Shown here: piece after piece, positions 1-5,809 of the stretch | Position numbering within the stretch: position 1 is the stretch's first letter | How the letters are laid out: each line of letters begins with the position of its first letter | Assembly (NCBI GenBank): GCA_045649505.1 | Contig: JAZRQA010000006.1 | Location: 1-8,077 of the forward strand | Direction: 5' to 3' | DNA: 8,077 nt | Origin: SIG587 sp045649505 | Lineage (GTDB): Bacteria; Bacillota; Clostridia; Oscillospirales; Acutalibacteraceae | The notes under the pieces: generated by a model | Told to the model about the DNA's origin: nothing | Databases searched by the model: none | Seen by the model: the letters and a program-made list of their open reading frames with translations, nothing else | Made by a program: the position numbers and the translations under genes

Positions 1-63
1 GTAATGGCTGACGGCACGACCCAGACAATGAATGCAAATGCCGCTTATGACGATTTACTTTGC

Positions 64-70
64 GGGGAGG
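64..70 (+). promoter_or_regulatory. Ribosome binding site fixing the start at 79
   Basis: GGGGAGG lies 8 nt before the ATG at 79 and is a strong SD match. It favours that codon over the in-frame ATG at 4. The ATG at 4 overlaps a TAA in another frame (TAATG at 2-6), so it could be used only by coupling to an upstream gene that ends there and is outside the window. Confidence 0.7.
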
Positions 71-78
71 TAGTTGCT

Positions 79-477
79 ATGGAAAACTACAATAAAGAAA
101 TGGAAAAACAATTACTTGAGATGATAAAGCAAAAACAAGAATCCGATAAGAGATTGCTCAAATTGGAAATAATCTTGGGCATCATTGCGGTTTTGCCGCT
201 TATCGCGGCAGTCATCATTGCCACCATCGTGCCGATGGAAGAATGGAAAGGCGGTCTGCTCGTTGGACTCAGCCTGCTTCCTCTTTTGATTGCAACTCCG
301 TTTGCATTAAAAATCGAGCAAAAAGCAGGATATTATGAGTGCCAAAAGTGTGGACACAGGCATATTCCCCAATACAGCAATGTATTCTTTGCTATGCACA
401 TAAACAGAACAAGGTATATGCGTTGCCCCAAGTGCGAAAAAATGTCTTGGCAGAAAAAGGTATTAAGCAAGGATTAA
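79..477 (+). CDS. Small membrane protein with C-terminal zinc ribbon
   Basis: The 132-residue product has no function I can name. A charged, probably helical N-terminus (about 1-30, rich in Lys/Glu/Gln) is followed by two hydrophobic segments (about 31-51 and 59-77), predicting a small membrane protein with two helices joined by a short loop. The C-terminal third holds CxxC pairs at C88/C91 and C116/C119, a layout typical of a zinc ribbon, in the contexts ECQKCGH and RCPKCEK. Similar small 'two helices plus zinc ribbon' proteins are common in Clostridia, often in regulatory or stress operons; that is general recall, not a match made here. The start at 79 has a strong SD. The frame stays open to the window edge, so an N-terminal extension from ATG 4 or further upstream is possible. 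A strong terminator follows about 90 nt downstream, so this is probably the last gene of its transcript. Confidence 0.8.
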   Translation: MENYNKEMEKQLLEMIKQKQESDKRLLKLEIILGIIAVLPLIAAVIIATIVPMEEWKGGLLVGLSLLPLLIATPFALKIEQKAGYYECQKCGHRHIPQYSNVFFAMHINRTRYMRCPKCEKMSWQKKVLSKD

Positions 478-479
478 CC

Positions 480-645
480 CAATTTAAGTTTATAGAACGG
501 GTCGGAAGGTGTACTTTTGCTTACTTTTACCTCAATTATGCTCCGTTTGGTTGCTCTTTCGCAGAAAAGAAACACTTCCCAAAAGGAAGTGTTTCTTTTT
601 GCAATGTGCGGTTGGGACTCGAACAGGAGAAAGCGAATTGACGAC
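480..645. repeat. Possible dispersed intergenic element
   Basis: This non-coding block joins an AT-rich segment with two near-identical stretches (TACTTTTGCT and TTACTTTTAC), the strong hairpin at 565-600, and GGGACTCGAACA at 615-626. On the minus strand the last reads TGTTCGAGTCCC, like a tRNA T-loop, and is followed by the hairpin, as in a tRNA 3' end plus terminator. The block resembles intergenic sequence that I believe recurs in gut Clostridia genomes, but only one copy is present here, so repetition is inference. No complete tRNA can be folded. Confidence 0.25.
565..600 (+). terminator. Rho-independent terminator after the zinc-ribbon gene
   Basis: A perfect 15-bp stem (565-579 pairs with 585-599) closes on the loop CAAAA (580-584). 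The stem ends in a T-run on the + strand. The other side of the stem starts with AAAA, so it could also work on the minus strand. It separates the zinc-ribbon gene from the hydrolase/cohesin operon. Confidence 0.85.
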
Positions 646-647
646 AG

Positions 648-659
648 ATTATGCATAAT
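648..659. promoter_or_regulatory. 12-bp perfect palindrome upstream of the -35 box
   Basis: ATTATGCATAAT equals its own reverse complement. Its right edge is 21 bp before the -35 box of the promoter at 681-709, where an activator site or an AT-rich UP element could lie. A 12-bp AT-rich palindrome can also occur by chance, so a role as a binding site is only a suggestion. Confidence 0.25.
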
Positions 660-680
660 TTGTTAAATTTTTCTGCATTA

Positions 681-697
681 TTGACATAGTTTGTCAA
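681..697. promoter_or_regulatory. Inverted repeat over the -35 box, candidate operator
   Basis: TTGACA (681-686) and TGTCAA (692-697) are exact reverse complements separated by 5 nt. The left half is the -35 hexamer and the right half lies in the spacer, so a dimeric protein bound here would block RNA polymerase. The repeat is short and one arm is fixed by the -35 consensus, so chance is possible. No regulator is encoded next to it. Confidence 0.4.
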
Positions 698-709
698 AAC
701 TTGTATAAT
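681..709 (+). promoter_or_regulatory. Consensus sigma-A promoter of the hydrolase/cohesin operon
   Basis: TTGACA (681-686) and TATAAT (704-709) are both perfect consensus hexamers with the optimal 17-bp spacer. Transcription would start near 716, giving a leader of about 33 nt before the ATG at 749. A promoter this close to consensus predicts high basal transcription unless repressed; see the dyad at 681-697. Confidence 0.88.
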
Positions 710-748
710 GTTTATATATAATAAATTTGTCTTTTTAAAGGAGCAGTT

Positions 749-2755
749 ATGCATTTTAAAAAACGAATACTTAGTGTTATGCTTTGCATTGCAATAATTG
801 CTTTAACCTGCTTTGCAAGTGTACCTGTAAGTGCTGAAACTTTGCCTCAATACGGTTTAGTTGCTGTAAGCGATTGGTTGATTGTGCGTTCGGGACCAAA
901 CACAACTTACGCAGAAGTTGGCAAACTTTATCCTGGGGATAAGGTTAAAATACTTGATAAGGTTAATTCATCAAATACAAATTATCCTCAATGGTATAAA
1001 ATATCAGTTGATGGAAAAAGCCAGTTTGAAGGCAAATATGTTGCGGTAAACTTCATAGATCCTATATATGAATATATACCCGAAGCGGAATTTGAACAAT
1101 ATCTTAAAAATCAAGGCTTCCCTGAAAGCTACAAACCATTGCTTCGTACATTGCACGCAACATATCCAAAATGGGTTTTTGTCGCAGATCATCTTAATCA
1201 TACTTGGGAATTTGCGCTTAATACCGAAAGCAAGGTTGGTACAAGTCTAATACAAACTCCAAACTCATGGAAATCAATGGAGTACGGAGCATATAACTGG
1301 GATAGTAAAAGTTGGGTAGTCTTTGATACCGGTGGTTGGGTAGCGGCAGATAAAAATGTAGTTGCATACTATTTAGATCCGCGTAATTCTTTGAATTCAA
1401 CTGCTATTTTTCAGTTTTTGCAACAGTCATATGATGCTTCTAATCAGAATATTAACGGTCTTAGGGATTTAGTTTCGGGAACATTTTTGGCAAACTCATT
1501 TCCCGAAAGCTCATATTCAACCTATTGTGATGTTCTTATAGAGGCAGCAAAACAATCAGGAGTAAATCCCTATATCCTTGCATCTATGATCTTAAATGAA
1601 CAAGGAGTAAACGGTACAGGCAAAAGTATTTCAGGAACCGTTTCGGGATATGAAGGGTATTACAATTTTTATAACATAAATGCTTATGAAGGCGGCGGAA
1701 AAGATGCGGTTCAAAATGGACTGGCTTTTGCCAAAGGCTCGGGGAAATATAATCTTCCGTGGAATACACGAGCTAAAGCAATAATAGGCGGAGCTGTTTG
1801 GTACGCTGAAAAATATGTTAACGGGGGACAGCCTACTCTTTACTATAAGAGATTTGATTACCGTTCCACAGACAGTATTATAAGTAGGTATTATACCGAT
1901 ATTACCGCATCTTATAGAGAGGGAAGTGCGCTTAAAGGGGCATATAAAACCAATTTAAATTCAGCATTTACTTTTCGTATCCCCGTATATAAAAATATGC
2001 CAAGTGAAATTTGTCCGAAACCGCCCGAAAACAGCGGAAACAATGATTATTATCTTTCCTCACTAAGCGTTGGAGGACACTCTTACAATCCTACCTTTAA
2101 TATGTATAATCGCGAGTACGAGTTAATTGTAGATAATAATGTTTCGCAGGTGGATATAGTTGCTAAAACCCACAATAGCGGTGCAAAATTGTCTGGTACA
2201 GGGGTGAAAAAACTTTCTGTTGGCACAAATGTTTTTAAACTTTTAGTTACAGCAACAAGCGGTCAAACGCGGGAATATACAATATCTATAACCCGTAAGC
2301 AGGGCTCTTCAGGTGGCTCTGAAACAGTTGTTAAGCCTACAATAGGTACAACTGTTTATAAAATAGAAACATATATTACCGGTATTCAACCTGAAACAGC
2401 GGTTAATACTTTTAAAACTAATTTAAAAGTATCAAACGGTAGTATTAAAATTTTTGCTGCAAGTGGCAAAGAAAAAACATCAGGCCATATTGCTAGCGGA
2501 GATACTGTTAAAATTTATAATTCGAAAAACAGTGAAATTTACTCCTATAAAACGGTTATTTATGGCGATGTTAATTGCGATGGAAAAATTAATGCTATTG
2601 ATATTTCAAAATTACAAAAACATATTCTTAAGATATCCACCATTTCCGGAATATCACTTACCTCGGCAGATGCTAGCGGAGACTCCCGTGTGAATGCTAT
2701 TGACATTTCAAGAATCCAGAAACACATATTAAAAATTAAACTAATTATACAATAG
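749..2755 (+). CDS. Secreted SH3b-glucosaminidase cell-wall hydrolase with C-terminal dockerin
   Basis: A 668-residue exported protein predicted to cleave glycan strands of peptidoglycan. Domains in order: signal peptide 1-29 (cleavage after VSA); SH3b-type wall-binding domain about 34-104; a region about 105-250 (TLHATYPKWVF, YYLDPRN) common in clostridial SH3/glucosaminidase proteins; glucosaminidase (GH73/PF01832-like) about 253-370 with E284 in ILNEQG as the likely catalytic acid; cadherin-like beta-sandwich about 433-516; a short module about 528-604 often seen before dockerins; dockerin type I 605-664. The dockerin has two calcium loops, D607-x-N609-x-D611-x6-D618 and D641-x-S643-x-D645-x6-D652, each followed by a helix containing QKHIL. 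The start has SD AAAGGAG at 737-743, 5 nt upstream, behind the promoter at 681-709. The cohesin gene begins 9 nt after the stop codon, implying one mRNA and a shared role. The substrate is inferred from domains. Confidence 0.92.
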   Translation: MHFKKRILSVMLCIAIIALTCFASVPVSAETLPQYGLVAVSDWLIVRSGPNTTYAEVGKLYPGDKVKILDKVNSSNTNYPQWYKISVDGKSQFEGKYVAVNFIDPIYEYIPEAEFEQYLKNQGFPESYKPLLRTLHATYPKWVFVADHLNHTWEFALNTESKVGTSLIQTPNSWKSMEYGAYNWDSKSWVVFDTGGWVAADKNVVAYYLDPRNSLNSTAIFQFLQQSYDASNQNINGLRDLVSGTFLANSFPESSYSTYCDVLIEAAKQSGVNPYILASMILNEQGVNGTGKSISGTVSGYEGYYNFYNINAYEGGGKDAVQNGLAFAKGSGKYNLPWNTRAKAIIGGAVWYAEKYVNGGQPTLYYKRFDYRSTDSIISRYYTDITASYREGSALKGAYKTNLNSAFTFRIPVYKNMPSEICPKPPENSGNNDYYLSSLSVGGHSYNPTFNMYNREYELIVDNNVSQVDIVAKTHNSGAKLSGTGVKKLSVGTNVFKLLVTATSGQTREYTISITRKQGSSGGSETVVKPTIGTTVYKIETYITGIQPETAVNTFKTNLKVSNGSIKIFAASGKEKTSGHIASGDTVKIYNSKNSEIYSYKTVIYGDVNCDGKINAIDISKLQKHILKISTISGISLTSADASGDSRVNAIDISRIQKHILKIKLIIQ

Positions 2756-2759
2756 GTGA
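2754..2759 (+). promoter_or_regulatory. Ribosome binding site overlapping the hydrolase stop codon
   Basis: AGGTGA lies 5 nt before the ATG at 2765 and overlaps the TAG stop (2753-2755) of the previous gene. The alternative GTG start at 2756 lies inside this site and has no SD of its own. ATG 2765 also gives a cleaner signal peptide. The arrangement suggests translational coupling of the two genes. Confidence 0.7.
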
Positions 2760-2764
2760 AAATA

Positions 2765-4405
2765 ATGAAAAAATTTGTAAAAACCGCTATATCGGCAATG
2801 GTTTGCCTTGCTCTGATGTTAAGTGCTTTTGTCATGGGTGCAAGTGCAGCAAGCGGGAATCTCTCAATTGGCGTTTCAGGCACTCTTAATCCGGGAAAAA
2901 ATATAACGGTAAGCATTACCGTTTCGGCACCATCAGGCATAAGCCATTTCGGAGTTTTTCAGGCAAACGTAGATTATGATACATCATACCTTAAACTCGT
3001 ATCAACTTCTGAGGGTGTTACAAATGCTGCAGGTGTAATACCTATTTGTAACATAGGAGGCACAGCTGGAACAAAATCACTTACAACAAACATAACCTTT
3101 ACCGTTTTAAAAGCCGGAGAAACTACAATTTCGGTTCGTGATATTATTACGGATGAATTTAATGTTGCTAGTTCCAGTAGAAAAATCTCAATTAAGAATC
3201 CTACCAAATCCTCTGATAACACTCTGAAAAAACTTACTATAGGTGCAGGTACATTGACTCCTGCTTTTTCTCCCAATGTTACCGAATACAAGGTAACGGT
3301 TCCGTATAATGTTGATTACTTTAATATTGACGGTATAAAAAATCATTCGGGAGCAAGTGTTTCCTATTCTTCGGGAGATAAGGGTCCTAACATTAAGGTG
3401 GGTACCACAGTTCGTACCGTTACGGTAACCGCAGAAAACGGTTCTATTAAAAAATATAATATAACCGTAACCCGCCTTGCACAGGATGCAACATCCTCTG
3501 CAACTTCATCAAATACATCTTCTGTAACTTCTTCCAACACCTCATCTGTACCCGAAATCAATCCTCTTGATGTAATAGTAAACGGCAGTGAAATGAAGGT
3601 TAGCGAGGATTTGACAAAGGTTGAAAAGCCGGCTGGCCTTGAACTTGGTGAGTATGAGTATAACGGAGTAAATATTCCTTCCTTTAGTAATAAAGCAGGT
3701 ACAATAATTGCCTTATATCTTATTGGTGAAGGAAATTCAGGATTGTACTTGTATAAACCCGAAACTGATACCTTTGAACCGTTATGTATCCTTAATTCGT
3801 CGGCTCAGTTTATTATAATCCCTGTTAATCCAATTGCCGAAAGCGATATTTCTTTTGATACCGTAAACACATTTAATCTTACAACGATTACCGTAAATGG
3901 TAATGAGGTTGCCGCGTACAGATATAAAGACGAAAAACTTTCGGATTTTGCCGTTGTTTACGCGCAAAACACTTCGGGAGAGATGGGTTATTATACATAC
4001 GATATCTCTGAAGGCACGTTGCAAAGATATGTCGCGCAAGGTAATAATATCTCGGTTGATACAAAAAATCCCGAAGCAATAATCTATGATATAGATACAA
4101 TTGTTGTTCTTGCCTGTGGCGCGCTTTGTGTTATTGCCATTATCGCAATTATTATCGTATGGGCGGTTAGACGCCGCCGCGCAATAGCCGAGGAAAACAT
4201 GGCTTACAATAATGGTATAAGCGAAGACGAAAAGTTGTTCGACTGGGAAAATGAAACGGTAGGCGGCGACGATTTTAATGCGGTCACACCTGAGTTAAAA
4301 GATGCGCCTATAGACATTGAAGCTTTTTTTGATAAGCAGGAAAACGCCATAAATACTGCCGAAGACACAGAAATTCCCGACATAACCGAGGAAAAAGACC
4401 AATAA
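2765..4405 (+). CDS. Membrane-anchored cohesin protein, candidate surface receptor for the dockerin hydrolase
   Basis: A 546-residue type I membrane protein. Layout: signal peptide 1-28/29 (cleavage near ASA); cohesin-like domain about 31-145 (opening with LSIGVSG, then FQANVDYDTSYLKLVS and ITFTVLKAGETTISV, typical of the cohesin jelly roll); cadherin-like beta-sandwich about 152-238, the type also present in the upstream hydrolase; Ser/Thr linker about 240-264; an extracellular domain about 266-425 that I cannot name; transmembrane helix about 444-468; stop-transfer RRRR 469-472; acidic cytoplasmic tail 473-546. Cohesins bind dockerins with calcium-dependent high affinity, and the preceding co-transcribed gene ends in a dockerin, so this protein probably tethers that hydrolase to the outer membrane face. 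It has a single cohesin, no cellulose-binding module and no S-layer or sortase signal, unlike classical scaffoldins. A role for the tail is unknown. No terminator is visible after the stop. Confidence 0.88.
   Translation: MKKFVKTAISAMVCLALMLSAFVMGASAASGNLSIGVSGTLNPGKNITVSITVSAPSGISHFGVFQANVDYDTSYLKLVSTSEGVTNAAGVIPICNIGGTAGTKSLTTNITFTVLKAGETTISVRDIITDEFNVASSSRKISIKNPTKSSDNTLKKLTIGAGTLTPAFSPNVTEYKVTVPYNVDYFNIDGIKNHSGASVSYSSGDKGPNIKVGTTVRTVTVTAENGSIKKYNITVTRLAQDATSSATSSNTSSVTSSNTSSVPEINPLDVIVNGSEMKVSEDLTKVEKPAGLELGEYEYNGVNIPSFSNKAGTIIALYLIGEGNSGLYLYKPETDTFEPLCILNSSAQFIIIPVNPIAESDISFDTVNTFNLTTITVNGNEVAAYRYKDEKLSDFAVVYAQNTSGEMGYYTYDISEGTLQRYVAQGNNISVDTKNPEAIIYDIDTIVVLACGALCVIAIIAIIIVWAVRRRRAIAEENMAYNNGISEDEKLFDWENETVGGDDFNAVTPELKDAPIDIEAFFDKQENAINTAEDTEIPDITEEKDQ
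3491..3550 (+). repeat. Ser/Thr linker microrepeat inside the cohesin gene
   Basis: Residues 243-262 repeat TSS-x-TSSN-TSSV with Ala or Val at the variable position. The copies use different Ser and Thr codons, so the repeat is kept at protein rather than DNA level. It separates the cohesin/cadherin-like part from the membrane-proximal domain and fits a flexible, possibly O-glycosylated linker; glycosylation is inferred. Confidence 0.8.
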
Positions 4406-4544
4406 CCTTAATTTTACTTATTCCTTGCGTAATCACGCCCTTCAAGCTTGGGACATATTATGGAATAAATCTTAGAACCGATGATTAAAATATCTGTCAC
4501 GGGTCAAGAATATTATTACCAATATATTCGGAGCGTGAAAGAGA

Positions 4545-4919
4545 ATGATTATAAAGCGTGGAGATATTTACTATGCAGATTTAAGTCCCGTCGTGGGCTC
4601 GGAGCAGGGCGGTATTCGTCCGGTACTTATCGTTCAGAATGATGTGGGCAACCGCTACAGCCCAACGGTTATAGCCGCGGCAATTACGAGTCAACGCGAC
4701 AAAACCAAGCTTCCTACACATATTCAGGTGAATGCTACAGGCTGCGGTCTTGCCAAGGATTCTATAGTTTTGCTTGAGCAGGTACGCACTATTGATAAGC
4801 AACGCCTTAAGGAGCGTATGGGTAGTCTTGACATTCGTTCTATGGATATGGTAGACCGTGCGCTTTCGGTGAGCTTTGGCCTTGATGTTGCCGCATATCC
4901 AACGGATAATGCATTGTAA
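4545..4919 (+). CDS. mazF: MazF/NdoA-type endoribonuclease toxin, no visible antitoxin
   Basis: A 124-residue member of the PemK/MazF family, closest in pattern to Bacillus subtilis EndoA/NdoA (116 aa). It opens with RGDIYYADLSPVVGSEQGG, and carries R25 (in GGIRPV) and T48 (in AAITSQ), the positions of the catalytic Arg and Thr in the Bacillus enzyme; LLEQVRTIDKQRL is also typical. The family cleaves single-stranded mRNA at short motifs and is normally blocked by an antitoxin from the gene just upstream. Here that gene is the cohesin protein, and the 139-nt gap is too short for a usual MazE/NdoAI. The SD is modest (GGAG at 4530-4533, 11 nt upstream). I found no convincing promoter in the gap, only a weak inverted repeat (GAATAT 4508-4513 and ATATTC 4524-4529), so readthrough from the cohesin operon is possible. 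The intact residues argue for an active protein. A terminator follows immediately. Confidence 0.93.
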   Translation: MIIKRGDIYYADLSPVVGSEQGGIRPVLIVQNDVGNRYSPTVIAAAITSQRDKTKLPTHIQVNATGCGLAKDSIVLLEQVRTIDKQRLKERMGSLDIRSMDMVDRALSVSFGLDVAAYPTDNAL

Positions 4920-4930
4920 TAATCTAATTT

Positions 4931-4962
4931 AAGCATCCCAAAAATTGGGATGCTTGTTTTTT
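4931..4962 (+). terminator. Rho-independent terminator of mazF
   Basis: An 11-bp stem (4931-4941 pairs with 4945-4955, core GCATCCC/GGGATGC) closes on AAA and is followed by GTTTTTT. It starts 12 nt after the mazF stop and separates mazF from the tepA promoter. Confidence 0.9.
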
Positions 4963-4992
4963 ATATTTATAAATATGAATATCGTTTTTCTC

Positions 4993-5021
4993 TTGCAAAA
5001 ATATAAAAAAAATAGTATAAT
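4993..5021 (+). promoter_or_regulatory. Sigma-A promoter of the tepA-spoIIIE operon
   Basis: TTGCAA (4993-4998), a 17-bp AT-rich spacer, and a perfect TATAAT (5016-5021). Transcription would begin near 5028, so the in-frame ATG at 5027 falls at or before the RNA start, which argues for the tepA start at 5078. Confidence 0.75.
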
Positions 5022-5032
5022 AAATTATGTGT

Positions 5033-5076
5033 TTGTGCCGCATAATATTTTTAAGAAAAAATTTAAGGCGGCACAA
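5033..5076 (+). promoter_or_regulatory. Leader hairpin that covers the tepA ribosome binding site
   Basis: TTGTGCCGC (5033-5041) pairs perfectly over 9 bp with GCGGCACAA (5068-5076). The right arm contains most of the SD AAGGCGG (5065-5071) and ends one nucleotide before the ATG at 5078. Inside, ATTTTT (5047-5052) pairs with AAAAAT (5057-5062) around the tetraloop AAGA, leaving a symmetric 5x5 internal loop (5042-5046 and 5063-5067). With transcription starting near 5028, nearly the whole leader is this hairpin. Folded, it would restrict ribosome access, so temperature, a protein, or the translation state could control tepA. The pairing is seen; the regulatory role is inferred. Confidence 0.6.
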
Positions 5077-5077
5077 T

Positions 5078-5809
5078 ATGGAAACACAAAAATTCATAAG
5101 CTCTACAGAAAATGAAAACGAAAAAAGCAACGAAGAAAAGCGTGATAATATTATCCGCGAAATGGGCAGTATTACCACAGCAGACGGTAAACATCGCATT
5201 TTTTGTCTTACAATAATAGGCGAAATTGAGGGGCACAATTTAGCACCCTCGGGCAGTAAAACCACCAAATATGAGCATATCATACCTTTGCTTGTCAGTG
5301 TTGAGGAGGATAAAAATATTGATGGACTGCTCATTCTGCTTAACACCGTAGGCGGTGATGTTGAAGCAGGTCTTGCTATTGCAGAGCTTATTTCGGGTAT
5401 GAAAAAGCCTACTGTTTCGTTTGTATTGGGCGGCGGTCATTCTATAGGCGTGCCTTTGGCTGTAAGCGCAAAGCGTTCATTTATAGCTCCCTCTGCTACT
5501 ATGACGGTTCACCCTGTTCGCACAACGGGGCTTGTAATAGGTGTGCCTCAGATGTTGCATCATTTTGAAAAGATGCAACAACGAATTACTGATTTTGTTG
5601 AAAAAAATTCAAATATAACAAAGGAACGCTTTACATCCCTTATGATGAATACAGGCGAGCTTGTTACCGATGTAGGCTCGGTGCTTGACGGTAATACTGC
5701 GGTAAGTGAAGGTCTTATTGACGAAACAGGAAGTCTTGCAAGTGTGCTTGATTGCCTTTATAAAATGATAGATGAAAATAATTTGGAGGAAAGAAATAAT
5801 GGCAACTAA
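5078..5809 (+). CDS. tepA: TepA-type ClpP-fold serine protease
   Basis: A 243-residue cytoplasmic protein of the ClpP/crotonase superfamily, matching Bacillus subtilis TepA (YmfB, about 245 aa), which has been linked to protein export and spore-related functions. Residues 1-35 are polar and variable; the fold follows (IDGLLILLNTVGGDVEAG at 81-98). S122 in GGGHSIGVPLAVS is the likely nucleophile and H145 in TVHPVR the likely base; D198 in VTDVG is a possible third residue, less certain. No signal peptide or membrane segment is seen. ATG 5078 has SD AAGGCGG 6 nt upstream and gives the family length; an upstream ATG at 5027 would lie at the predicted transcription start. The gene overlaps the following spoIIIE by 11 nt, the order known from Bacillus, but the small ylzJ gene found there between them is absent. 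The leader hairpin at 5033-5076 may control translation. Confidence 0.93.
   Translation: METQKFISSTENENEKSNEEKRDNIIREMGSITTADGKHRIFCLTIIGEIEGHNLAPSGSKTTKYEHIIPLLVSVEEDKNIDGLLILLNTVGGDVEAGLAIAELISGMKKPTVSFVLGGGHSIGVPLAVSAKRSFIAPSATMTVHPVRTTGLVIGVPQMLHHFEKMQQRITDFVEKNSNITKERFTSLMMNTGELVTDVGSVLDGNTAVSEGLIDETGSLASVLDCLYKMIDENNLEERNNGN

Noticed and set aside
4..78. N-terminal extension of the zinc-ribbon protein from ATG 4
   Set aside because: The TAATG context allows coupled starting, but the strong SD before ATG 79 and the unstructured 25-residue extension make 79 the better start. It cannot be fully excluded without upstream sequence.
601..640. tRNA gene on the minus strand
   Set aside because: Only a T-loop-like string is present. 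The flanking bases do not form a T-stem, and there is no acceptor, D or anticodon arm.
339..641. + strand 100-codon frame overlapping the zinc-ribbon gene end
   Set aside because: It is out of frame with a well-supported gene, has no SD, and reads straight through the terminator hairpin and the T-arm-like scrap.
474..754. Two minus-strand frames across the intergenic region
   Set aside because: Both translate the terminator hairpin, and the longer one also spans the palindrome and promoter. No SD or recognisable domain supports them.
2756..2764. GTG 2756 as start of the cohesin gene
   Set aside because: It sits inside the SD that serves ATG 2765 and has no SD of its own.
2560..2940. 126-codon minus-strand frame over the dockerin/cohesin junction
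   Set aside because: It is the antisense of two well-supported genes, with no SD or domain; its apparent order comes from the repeated dockerin codons.
4421..4470. Promoter or terminator between the cohesin gene and mazF
   Set aside because: TATTAT at 4456-4461 has no acceptable -35 box at 16-18 bp, and the short GCGT/ACGC hairpin at 4427-4438 has no T-run.
5027..5077. ATG 5027 as start of tepA
   Set aside because: It lies at the predicted transcription start without an SD, and would make the protein longer than the family.
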